8,170 nucleotides of DNA. Source: Candidatus Bathyarchaeota archaeon. GTDB taxonomy: Archaea; Thermoproteota; Bathyarchaeia; Bathyarchaeales; Bathycorpusculaceae. The translations under genes were made by a program, and so were the position numbers. Positions 1 to 6,123 of the stretch are shown here, in pieces; positions within the stretch are counted from its first letter, which is position 1, and each line of letters begins with the position of its first letter. The notes beneath the pieces are model-generated. The model was not told the origin of the DNA. It saw only the letters and a list, made by a program, of their open reading frames with translations, and did not search any database. The stretch is from the NCBI GenBank assembly GCA_003601785.1, contig PIYA01000032.1, positions 1 to 8,170 of the forward strand, given 5' to 3'.

Positions 1-698
1 ACATTCCAAGCCTTAAGCCTCCCTACATGGAAGCTGAGATATCCCCTGAACTCATACCTGAAGGCTTCAACTATTACGCAGCTGGACACATCCATAAGCC
101 CTACAAAGAGGAGTTTAAAAAAGGATTATTAGTGTACAGTGGAAGCATTGAAACGGTCAATTATGATGAGGTTAAAAACGAGAAGGGCTTCTACTATGTG
201 AGGGTTGATGAAAACGGAAACGTTAATCCGCAGTTTATAAAGTTGGAGTCAACACGCAAATTCCTTGTTTTAGAGCAAGACTTCACGGGAATGACTCCTT
301 CGAAAATAACCGAATTAGCTGTTCAACTGGTGAAAGGCGCCGACGAACCCGGCGTAGTGATTATCCCTGTTTTGAAAGGCACATTGCCCGTTGAAGCCAG
401 TCGTGCGGCTGTTGACATAGCTAAGGTTAGGAACGCCGCTGAAAAGGCTTTAATCGTGCATCCTGTTGTTCTGCTGCGTGAAAGCGGAGTCTCAGAAGAG
501 GTTGTTCGTTCAATATTCGAAAGCGAATTTAAAGATTTGAAAACGAAGGCTTTCGAATACTTCTTGCAGATATTCTCCGAACGCTACAGCAGTGAAGAAG
601 CGGAAAAAATAGCTCGCGTCGCGGTTCGCTTGATTGAACCGCTGACAAAGAAGGAGGAGGAAAAAGTGAAGCAAACCCTGGAGGAACTTCTCAAATGA
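1..698 (+). CDS. mre11: Mre11 nuclease, C-terminal part (5' end outside window)
   Basis: This is the C-terminal part of the Mre11 subunit of the Mre11-Rad50 complex, a manganese-dependent phosphoesterase that processes DNA double-strand ends. The reading frame is open from base 3, so an ATG at 27 is internal and not the start. Bases 84-101 encode GHIHKP, the last metal-binding histidine motif of the calcineurin-like phosphoesterase fold. It is followed by a beta-rich stretch that fits the capping domain. The last 65 or so residues are charged and helical and end in Glu/Lys-rich sequence, matching the Rad50-binding helices known from archaeal Mre11. The stop codon overlaps the rad50 start as ATGA at 695-698, so translation is probably coupled. 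The other metal-binding motifs lie upstream of the window. In many archaea herA and nurA share this operon. They are not downstream here and could be upstream. Confidence 0.93.
   Translation, partial: IPSLKPPYMEAEISPELIPEGFNYYAAGHIHKPYKEEFKKGLLVYSGSIETVNYDEVKNEKGFYYVRVDENGNVNPQFIKLESTRKFLVLEQDFTGMTPSKITELAVQLVKGADEPGVVIIPVLKGTLPVEASRAAVDIAKVRNAAEKALIVHPVVLLRESGVSEEVVRSIFESEFKDLKTKAFEYFLQIFSERYSSEEAEKIARVAVRLIEPLTKKEEEKVKQTLEELLK
680..684 (+). promoter_or_regulatory. Shine-Dalgarno GGAGG for rad50
   Basis: GGAGG lies 10 bases before the rad50 ATG at 695, inside the last codons of mre11. With the ATGA overlap it supports this start and reinitiation or coupled translation of the two subunits. 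Confidence 0.7.
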
Positions 699-2782
699 GA
701 ATAGAACTTGTTCAACTAGAGAACATTCGTTCTCACGTAAAATCAACAGTGCCGTTTACAAGAGGCTTCAACTGTCTCGTCGGCGGTTTAGGCTGCGGAA
801 AATCAAGTGTGCTCTACGCCATAGACTTCGCCTTGTTCGGAGACCCTCTAGGCAGAAGCTACAATTATCTCTTACGTGAAGACGCTGAAACCGGAAAAGT
901 AACTGTTCAGTTCTCTCAAAACGGGAAAAGCTACACGATATCACGAGGCTTAAAAAGGCGAGGAAAAGGGATAAGCCAAGATTTTGACCAGTTAAAACTC
1001 CTTGAAGGTGAAAAACTAGTTGCAAGTGTGAAAAGCGAGGCGGTAGCTGAACAACTCAAGGCGATAACGGGTTTGGACAAGGATGTTTTCCGAGAAATAG
1101 TCTGGGTTAGACAGGAACGCCTCAAAGAACTTCTCGACGCTAAACCGAGGGAAAGGCAGAAAAGACTAGACGAACTGTTCGGCTTGTCAGACTACGAGAA
1201 AGCTTGGAGCAACCTTGCCGGTTACCAAAGAGAATACGAAGGTGAAAAAAGAGCGTATGAAAAAGACCCGGATGTCATAGGGATGGAAAAACTGAACATG
1301 GAATACAACCAAACGGCTGAAGAGTTCTCACGGCTTGAAATTGAACTGCAAGGCATAGCGAAAAAACTTGAAGAAGCCAGAAAAACTCTAGAAGAGGCTG
1401 ATTTGAAACTTAAGGAACTCGAAGAAATAAGAAATCTAACAGAGGAACTTAAAAGAAAAGAGGCACAGCTGCAGGTGAACCTAACAAACATAGAAGACGC
1501 ATCAGCCGTTTTAGCGGGAAAAATAGAAGAAAAGAAAAACCTCATCGAAAACTTCAAACAACGCTTAAGCACCGCGGAAAAACAGGTTGAATCCTACAAG
1601 GCTAGACTCAAGGAAATAGGAATATCCCCCGATCAACCGGCGGAAACCCTGAGACGGTACTTGGCATCCTTTGACGATCAAATCGCAAGTATGAGGGGTG
1701 AAAAAGAGGCTGCCTTGAAAACTGTGAGAACAAACCAGAACCGGATATCATCGCTACCCATGGAAAACCGTTGTCCACTGTGTCTTCAACAGTTAACAGA
1801 GGAGTACAAAAACAACCTTTTACAAAGAATGCGGAAGGAAAACGAGGAAAAACAAAAGACGATAATGCAACTTCAACACGAAATAGAGGAGCTGCAACGG
1901 ATAAGAAACATCGCCGACCTTGCACTTTCAAACATGCAAACACTTACACCGAAAATTAAAGAGCTAAAGCTGCGGATAAACGAGGAAAGTGAAGCCTTAG
2001 CGAATCTTTTAAAGGAATTTGATGAAAAACAAAGGTTAGAGAAGGAACTACGCGTACAACTTGACGCCGTTCGAATAGAAATAAGCAAATTCGACGTTTC
2101 CGAACTTGAGAAAGCAAGAATTCACAGAGAACAAGCCTTCAAACACTTCTATCAGATTGAATCCGATTTAAAAACCAAAGAAAACCGCAAAAGAGACCTA
2201 GCGAAACGTTTGGAAGAGATAAAAGATAGAATAGATCAGGCGCAGCAGAAAGTTGAGCGCATGGAAAAAATAGTGAAGGCTATTGAAGTAATCGGGGGCA
2301 TACGCGACGCGTACAGAAGCATCCAACCGAAACTGAGAAGCGAATTTGTAAAAATTCTTAGAAACTTCGTTCAACAAGTTTTAGACAGCCTAGTCGGTGG
2401 AGAAGGACCCCTCTTAAACGTTATAATCGATGAAACCTACACGCCATACGTAAAAAGTGAAAGCGGTGTTGAAAGGGAAGTTTCAAACCTGTCAGGTGGA
2501 GAGAGAACTCTCCTCGCATTCGCGTATAGACTTGGTTTGGGTCAGTTGATAATGCAGTCCAGAACAGGTCACGGGTTAAGCATGCTTCTACTCGACGAAC
2601 CAACGGAAAGCCTTGGAAGGGAAGACGGCTCCATAGACCGCCTGGCAGAAGCAATTTCAAAGTTTAAAGCTATAGAACAAATAATCGCTGTTACGCACAG
2701 TGAAGCCTTCGCGGAAAAAGCTGAGCACGTGGTGAGACTTGAAAAAGAGGCGGGTGTCAGCAAAATTTCAATCGAAAGATAA
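695..2782 (+). CDS. rad50: Rad50 DNA repair ATPase, compact form
   Basis: This is the ABC-type ATPase and tether subunit of the Mre11-Rad50 break-repair complex. The N-terminal lobe holds Walker A at residues 30-37 (GGLGCGKS) and the Q-loop glutamine at about Q140 in VRQERL. Two charged coiled-coil arms span roughly 155-355 and 370-565. Between them CPLC at 360-363 is the zinc hook that joins two Rad50 molecules. The C-terminal lobe holds the signature LSGGER at 599-604, Walker B LLLDEP at 631-636 with catalytic E635, and the switch histidine H668 in VTHS. All functional motifs are present in the expected order, so the protein looks active. Two things are unusual. At 695 residues it is shorter than the roughly 850-900 I recall for well-studied archaeal Rad50, the loss being in the arms. 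The P-loop also lacks the usual NG pair (typical form GxNGxGKS). Related SMC-like ATPases are excluded by the zinc hook and the mre11 partner. Confidence 0.96.
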   Translation: MRIELVQLENIRSHVKSTVPFTRGFNCLVGGLGCGKSSVLYAIDFALFGDPLGRSYNYLLREDAETGKVTVQFSQNGKSYTISRGLKRRGKGISQDFDQLKLLEGEKLVASVKSEAVAEQLKAITGLDKDVFREIVWVRQERLKELLDAKPRERQKRLDELFGLSDYEKAWSNLAGYQREYEGEKRAYEKDPDVIGMEKLNMEYNQTAEEFSRLEIELQGIAKKLEEARKTLEEADLKLKELEEIRNLTEELKRKEAQLQVNLTNIEDASAVLAGKIEEKKNLIENFKQRLSTAEKQVESYKARLKEIGISPDQPAETLRRYLASFDDQIASMRGEKEAALKTVRTNQNRISSLPMENRCPLCLQQLTEEYKNNLLQRMRKENEEKQKTIMQLQHEIEELQRIRNIADLALSNMQTLTPKIKELKLRINEESEALANLLKEFDEKQRLEKELRVQLDAVRIEISKFDVSELEKARIHREQAFKHFYQIESDLKTKENRKRDLAKRLEEIKDRIDQAQQKVERMEKIVKAIEVIGGIRDAYRSIQPKLRSEFVKILRNFVQQVLDSLVGGEGPLLNVIIDETYTPYVKSESGVEREVSNLSGGERTLLAFAYRLGLGQLIMQSRTGHGLSMLLLDEPTESLGREDGSIDRLAEAISKFKAIEQIIAVTHSEAFAEKAEHVVRLEKEAGVSKISIER

Positions 2783-2833
2783 TTCTTTGTAAGCGTTGAA
2801 ATCGCTGTGCAACGAACCATTTAACTTAATCTT

Positions 2834-3649
2834 CTAATCTGAAACAACCCCTATTCTTGTTACGGAAATGCTTCTCTTTTCAAGTTCATGGATTAAGGGA
2901 TTTATACCCAAAGAATCACTTGCGATGTGCCCGGTCACTATAAGGTTTCCCCTACCTTCAGCTTTCAGCTTTTCCAAATCCGCTGGGCTTATGTGAATGT
3001 ATATCACTGTTCCAACGCCGTGTTTGAAGTATGTTGTCGCAATTTCGTAACCACCGTTTGTTCCAGCACCGTGGGATACAACGATTTTTCCAGCTGGATT
3101 TTCAGGTTTTCCCATTCTTATTTTGATTTCTGTAACTGCGTTTTTAAACTCGGGAAGCTCCTTTAAAGCTTGGACTATATCTTTCACTTCGGAATCTTCT
3201 CTGACTCTGCTTTTTATTTTCTCATCCATTCTTCTTCTCCCAATTTCATCTAGTGGTGTGTGTATGTTCATGTAAGGAATTTTCAAAAGTTTTGCAGCGT
3301 CAACGGTATGTGCATAGTTACGCATGTGTCCCTCCACCTCCAAATTTTTAAACTTCTTTTCAACGGCTTCTTCCGCTTCTTCTCTGGGGACTCCTACAGC
3401 CATCATCTGTTGGATGTGTCTTTTAAAAACTTGATAGAAGTTTATGAGAGCTGTTCCGCCTGGTGGATGATGAGTGATTACCGCGTCATAACCTAACTGC
3501 TTTGCGAGTAAAAGCTCTGGAACGCCAGCGTCTATGCAGAACAAAATTTTCTTAAGGTTGTCTCCGCTTACGTATATGGCGCTATCCGCTGGAATCTCCT
3601 TTAACCTTGCAAGGTTTAAAGCTAATTTCATAATTTCTTCAGTGTTCAT
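2834..3649 (-). CDS. NIF3/DUF34 family dinuclear-metal protein
   Basis: This 271-residue protein belongs to the NIF3 (DUF34) family, which binds two metal ions per subunit and forms ring-like oligomers in solved structures. The general function is unsettled; one methanogen member, HcgD, acts in iron cofactor assembly. Metal ligands seen here, numbered from the ATG, are H60 and H61 in THHP, H130 and D134 in IHTPLD, and H241 in the C-terminal GHIASD. In the family reference YbgI the C-terminal pair is H-x3-E; here it is H241-x3-D245. The frame is open to a GTG at 3658, which would add three residues. That GTG is part of AAAGGTGA, a good match to the archaeal anti-Shine-Dalgarno, placed just before the ATG at 3649, so I chose the ATG. 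The gene is convergent with rad50 (51-base gap) and divergent from the EamA gene. Family assignment is firm; the substrate is unknown. Confidence 0.9.
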   Translation of the reverse strand: MNTEEIMKLALNLARLKEIPADSAIYVSGDNLKKILFCIDAGVPELLLAKQLGYDAVITHHPPGGTALINFYQVFKRHIQQMMAVGVPREEAEEAVEKKFKNLEVEGHMRNYAHTVDAAKLLKIPYMNIHTPLDEIGRRRMDEKIKSRVREDSEVKDIVQALKELPEFKNAVTEIKIRMGKPENPAGKIVVSHGAGTNGGYEIATTYFKHGVGTVIYIHISPADLEKLKAEGRGNLIVTGHIASDSLGINPLIHELEKRSISVTRIGVVSD

Positions 3650-3654
3650 CTTTT

Positions 3655-3661
3655 TCACCTT
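3655..3661 (-). promoter_or_regulatory. Shine-Dalgarno GGTGA deciding the NIF3 start
   Basis: On the minus strand this reads AAGGTGA, five bases before the ATG at 3649. It matches the AGGAGGTGA complement of the archaeal 16S 3' end. It contains the GTG that could be mistaken for the start codon. Confidence 0.6.
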
Positions 3662-3725
3662 TCAATTTGAATACGCATATTAGTGTGGTTAAAAGGTAAA
3701 AGTCTGGTGGTTCATGAGTTGCAAG

Positions 3726-3740
3726 ATAGTTATAAATACT
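3726..3740 (+). promoter_or_regulatory. Archaeal TATA box for the EamA gene
   Basis: TTATAAATA at 3730-3738 is close to the archaeal TATA consensus and lies in the 133-base divergent intergenic region. Transcription would be expected to start about 25 bases downstream, near 3758-3763, leaving a short leader that includes AAGGA at 3771-3775. The box is nearly symmetric and reads TATTTATAA on the other strand, so it might also serve the NIF3 gene with a leader of about 55 bases. I see nothing else distinct in this intergenic region. Confidence 0.65.
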
Positions 3741-3782
3741 AACTTGTGGAAAATTCAGCCAAAAGCTAAAAAGGACATGTAG

Positions 3783-4691
3783 ATGCTTATGCGAACCAGA
3801 AGGCTGGCTTTAACAGAAAGCATAACGGCTGGTGTTCTCTTCGGAACAGCGTCAATTTTCATACGTTTCCTACAAAACTTAGACACTTTTTACATAGCTT
3901 TCTGGCGTTTGATAATCGCCTGCGTGGCTTTAGCTGTAATACTGATTTTTCTCGGAAAATCCTTCAATTCCAAACTTGTGAGAAAGAATCTTAAGGAACT
4001 CTTAATCCTCAGCGTCTTCTTAGGTTTTCATTTCATCTTGTTTATCTCCGCGGTAAAAGATACAACCATTTTGAACGCAACCGTTCTCGTGAACACCACC
4101 CCAATTTTCTCAATGTTTATTTCAAGTTTCCTCTTCAACCTTAAGCCTTCCCGTCTCGCAATCGTAGGCTTGACGATATCGTTTGTGGGTGTATGCGTGA
4201 TTGCATACGCTGAAACCATAGTTAACACTGATGCCTCTTCGATAGTGGTTGGCTCTCCAAGTTTAAAGGGTGATTTAGAAGCTGTTTTAGCATCTTTAGT
4301 TGAGGCTTTTTACCTCAATTACGGTAAGAAAATAAGAGGTGAGATGGCGATACTCCCAACAATGTTTCCAATTTATTTTTTTACAGCTCTTGTAGTAGGC
4401 ATCTTAAGTCTACCTATGGGAAACAACATTTTGAGACTACCAAGCGAAATAAGTGTAGCTCTTCCGTTGATAGGTTTAGGTCTGCTGCCCACAGCCTTTG
4501 CTCACACATTATATTTCTCTTCCTTGTCCAACCTCAAATCCTTTGAAACGGCAACCATGGCTTTGTTGGAGCCTATTGGAGCTACAATCTTAGGTGTAGT
4601 ATTATTCAACGAAATACCCGCGTTAACGTTTGTTTTCGGAGCTACGTTGATTCTGCTTGGAATAGTCTTCGTTGTCAAAGAGAGGTATTGA
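3783..4691 (+). CDS. EamA/DMT superfamily transporter
   Basis: This is a 302-residue integral membrane protein with about ten hydrophobic segments, arranged as two EamA repeats (roughly residues 8-140 and 155-298). That is the standard architecture of the drug/metabolite transporter superfamily, whose members export or exchange amino acids, nucleotide-related metabolites or drugs. Recognisable features are the FGTASIFIRF start of the first repeat with FWR in the second helix, and the C-terminal LLEPIGATILGVVLFNE block with a final hydrophobic helix before a basic end. AAGGA lies seven bases before the ATG at 3783, favouring it over the ATG at 3789. A strong TATA box lies upstream, so it likely has its own promoter. 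The substrate cannot be read from sequence, and its neighbours share no obvious pathway with it. The family call is secure. Confidence 0.92.
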   Translation: MLMRTRRLALTESITAGVLFGTASIFIRFLQNLDTFYIAFWRLIIACVALAVILIFLGKSFNSKLVRKNLKELLILSVFLGFHFILFISAVKDTTILNATVLVNTTPIFSMFISSFLFNLKPSRLAIVGLTISFVGVCVIAYAETIVNTDASSIVVGSPSLKGDLEAVLASLVEAFYLNYGKKIRGEMAILPTMFPIYFFTALVVGILSLPMGNNILRLPSEISVALPLIGLGLLPTAFAHTLYFSSLSNLKSFETATMALLEPIGATILGVVLFNEIPALTFVFGATLILLGIVFVVKERY

Positions 4692-4701
4692 AATACGGGA
4701 G

Positions 4702-4706
4702 TTTTT
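4702..4706 (+). terminator. Possible U-tract terminator after the EamA gene
   Basis: A run of five T lies 11 bases past the EamA stop codon. Archaeal transcription often ends at U-tracts without a hairpin. The run is short and has no clear stem, so this is weak. Confidence 0.25.
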
Positions 4707-4711
4707 GCGAA

Positions 4712-4740
4712 ACAAATAAAAAAGAATGATTGTGTATAAT
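4712..4740 (+). promoter_or_regulatory. AT-rich promoter candidate for the lysine-tailed gene
   Basis: Two TATA-like elements are visible, AAATAAAAAA near 4713-4722 and TATAAT at 4735-4740. The second is about 25 bases before the ATG at 4762, the spacing expected for a leaderless archaeal transcript. No Shine-Dalgarno is seen before that ATG, which agrees with this. Confidence 0.4.
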
Positions 4741-4761
4741 GTGCTAAAACGAGTTGAGACA

Positions 4762-5172
4762 ATGGCTGTCAACGATAAAATATCAAAAGCCTTGAAATCC
4801 GCGATAAATCATCTTGAAAATTCAATTTCAACTCTAAAAAATAAAGACGAAAACTCGTTTGCAGATGCTGTCTGGCACGTCGCCGCAGAACTGGAATACG
4901 CTCTGTTCCTGTTTTCCGTAACACTTCAGAACGAAAAGGACAAATCTGGCTGGAGAATTAACCCTAAACGTAAGAAGTATGAGGTCGGTCAAACCTTGGT
5001 TACCGTGCAAAACTTGCTTAATGAAGCTGAGAAACACATGGAAAGTAAGAAGCTGCTAGACGCTTATAAGAAGACCTACATTGCAAGACATCATATTCTC
5101 AAGGTTCAGGAAGATTTAGCTAAAAAGAAACGTGAAGCATTGAAGAAAAAAGCTGGAAAAGCTAAAAAATAG
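4762..5172 (+). CDS. Small helical protein with lysine-rich tail, function unknown
   Basis: I do not recognise this family. The predicted protein has 136 residues and is mostly helical. It has an N-terminal amphipathic region, a more hydrophobic helix (AAELEYALFLFSVTL), a basic linker around SGWRINPKRKK, then two charged helices. The last 16 residues contain nine lysines and one arginine, which suggests contact with nucleic acid or ribosomes, but this is inference. There is no signal peptide, cysteine motif or enzyme motif. The frame also opens at an ATG at 4726, giving 148 residues. I prefer 4762 because the extra 12 codons overlap TATA-like sequence and neither start has a good Shine-Dalgarno. 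The gene converges on the eL22 homologue with stop codons touching. An RNase HEPN role was considered, but the R-x4-6-H motif is absent. Confidence 0.75.
   Translation: MAVNDKISKALKSAINHLENSISTLKNKDENSFADAVWHVAAELEYALFLFSVTLQNEKDKSGWRINPKRKKYEVGQTLVTVQNLLNEAEKHMESKKLLDAYKKTYIARHHILKVQEDLAKKKREALKKKAGKAKK
5122..5169 (-). terminator. U-tract terminator for the eL22-like gene, inside the opposing gene
   Basis: Read on the minus strand just past the eL22-like stop codon, this stretch carries T runs of 6, 4, 6, 3 and 5 within 50 bases. U-rich tracts are the usual archaeal termination signal. On the plus strand the same bases are AAA/AAG lysine codons of the neighbour's tail, so the run may also simply reflect lysine codon use. 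Confidence 0.45.
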
Positions 5173-5454
5173 CTATTCTTCCTCGGAGATTTTTCTCTCT
5201 TTAACGACTAAGGTTTCTTCTTTGCCGCCGATGACTCTGAAATAGTCTTTCAACTCGTTTTTATGCAGAAACTTCTTCAAAAGCACCCGCAGATACCTTC
5301 TTTTAACGTTTTCCTCTTCATTCTTCACGATTATTTCATCCATTGCAGTTTCAACTTCGCTTCCCGTCTTTTGCTTTATGAACTCTGCGAGTTCTTTAAT
5401 CAAGTCGCTGCCTTCACTCTTTAACTCTGTTATATCAATCCTTATCTCCGACAT
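5173..5454 (-). CDS. Eukaryotic-type ribosomal protein eL22 homologue
   Basis: This 93-residue protein resembles eL22 (L22e), a large-subunit ribosomal protein of eukaryotes that binds 28S rRNA. The strongest match is residues 52-75. RRYLRVLLKKFL here aligns with KRYLKYLTKKYL of human eL22, and KNELKDYFRV with KNNLRDWLRV, about 13 identities in 24 as I recall the human sequence. Both proteins then have a beta strand and an acidic end (SEEE here). The N-terminal half is more divergent and lacks the basic N-terminal extension of human eL22. A GTG at 5463 would add three residues, but it belongs to GGTGA lying five bases before the ATG at 5454, so I chose the ATG. The Shine-Dalgarno overlaps the stop codon of the upstream DUF47 gene, so the two are probably co-translated. 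Whether the protein sits in the ribosome is not shown by sequence. It could be a related RNA-binding protein. Confidence 0.8.
   Translation of the reverse strand: MSEIRIDITELKSEGSDLIKELAEFIKQKTGSEVETAMDEIIVKNEEENVKRRYLRVLLKKFLHKNELKDYFRVIGGKEETLVVKERKISEEE
5177..5202 (+). terminator. T-rich terminator candidate for the lysine-tailed gene
   Basis: After the plus-strand stop at 5170-5172 come TTCTTCC, then T5 at 5190-5194 and CTCTCTTT. This pyrimidine tract lies inside the C-terminal coding sequence of the opposing eL22-like gene. Confidence 0.35.
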
Positions 5455-5459
5455 ATCAC

Positions 5460-5464
5460 TCACC
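5460..5464 (-). promoter_or_regulatory. Shine-Dalgarno GGTGA deciding the eL22-like start
   Basis: On the minus strand the order is TAG (DUF47 stop), with its G beginning GGTGA, then five bases, then ATG at 5454. This argues that the in-frame GTG at 5463 is part of the ribosome binding site and is not the start codon. Confidence 0.55.
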
Positions 5465-6123
5465 TACTTTCTAACCATTATAACTCTTACTTGGTCGCAC
5501 GCGTCTTCACATGAATCCGCAATCATCTCCATTGCTTCAAAAAGCTGACTTATCATAATCGCCACTCCTATTTTCTTTAAATCTTCCTTCACTAATAACA
5601 TCCTAGCCTTTTCGTGTAGATCGTCAACCTTCTCTTCCTCTCTCTCCACGGTGTCAGCGGCTTGAAGAGCTTCTTCAGGCTTCGACATCATTTTATTTAC
5701 GCATCTCTGTAAAGAGGCTGCGCACTCTTTTATGCTTCTGATCATTTCCATTAATCCTTCTTTGATCGAGTCTGGCACTTCTTTCATGGATAACGCGTGT
5801 AAAACTCGTGTAGATTCTCTCGTCCAATCCGCAACCATGTCAACTCTTTTTACAAGATCCATTAAGTCGGCTCTATCGATCGGTGAGAGTTCTCCTTTTG
5901 AGATTTCATCCATAACCTTTCTTCTTAAGGCATCTGCCTCTTCTTCACCGCTTGCAACTCTTTTTACGCATCTCTTCACTTCCTTTTCATCATCATTTAT
6001 TGCTGCCTGCAACGCCTTTTCCAAGTCTTCCACTATTCCAGTTGTCAAGGCTAGGTGTCGCTGTATTGTTGACAACGCTTTTGTTTCTCTTCTCTTCTCA
6101 AACCATTTTATTAACTCACTCAA
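5464..6123 (-). CDS. DUF47 family PhoU-like protein
   Basis: This 219-residue, all-helical cytoplasmic protein belongs to the DUF47 (PhoU-divergent, TIGR00153) family. Its members resemble PhoU, which binds metal clusters and restrains phosphate uptake. It has the expected acidic metal-binding pairs E60-x3-D64, E163-x3-D167 and E199-x3-D203, the second and third in the C-terminal half, and an N-terminal WFEKRR segment typical of the family. Length is normal. The start is TTG at 6123, supported by GGAGG nine bases upstream (6133-6137). The ORF overlaps the end of the ABC ATPase gene by eight bases, as TTGAGTGA, suggesting coupled translation. DUF47 genes commonly sit beside Pit-type phosphate permeases. 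Here the partner is an ABC importer, so this protein may modulate that importer. That is inference. Confidence 0.87.
   Translation of the reverse strand: MSELIKWFEKRRETKALSTIQRHLALTTGIVEDLEKALQAAINDDEKEVKRCVKRVASGEEEADALRRKVMDEISKGELSPIDRADLMDLVKRVDMVADWTRESTRVLHALSMKEVPDSIKEGLMEMIRSIKECAASLQRCVNKMMSKPEEALQAADTVEREEEKVDDLHEKARMLLVKEDLKKIGVAIMISQLFEAMEMIADSCEDACDQVRVIMVRK

Noticed and set aside
163..209. Possible C/D-box guide RNA: ATGATGA at 163 and TTGATGA at 203
   Set aside because: No CTGA D box lies at the needed positions between or after them, and the stretch codes for Mre11.
1222..1943. Long minus-strand open frames opposite rad50
   Set aside because: Their products are Ser/Phe-rich with no recognisable domains and mirror the Glu/Lys codons of the Rad50 coiled coil. 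There are no ribosome sites of note.
1..2782. herA/nurA neighbours for mre11-rad50
   Set aside because: No such gene is in the window: downstream is a convergent NIF3 gene and upstream is outside the sequence.
2792..2814. Small inverted repeat (CGTTG/CAACG) after rad50
   Set aside because: It is only a five-base stem with an 11-base loop and no following T run, too weak to call a terminator.
4762..5172. HEPN-type RNase reading of the lysine-tailed protein
   Set aside because: The R-x4-6-H catalytic motif is missing; the HH in ARHH has no suitably placed arginine.
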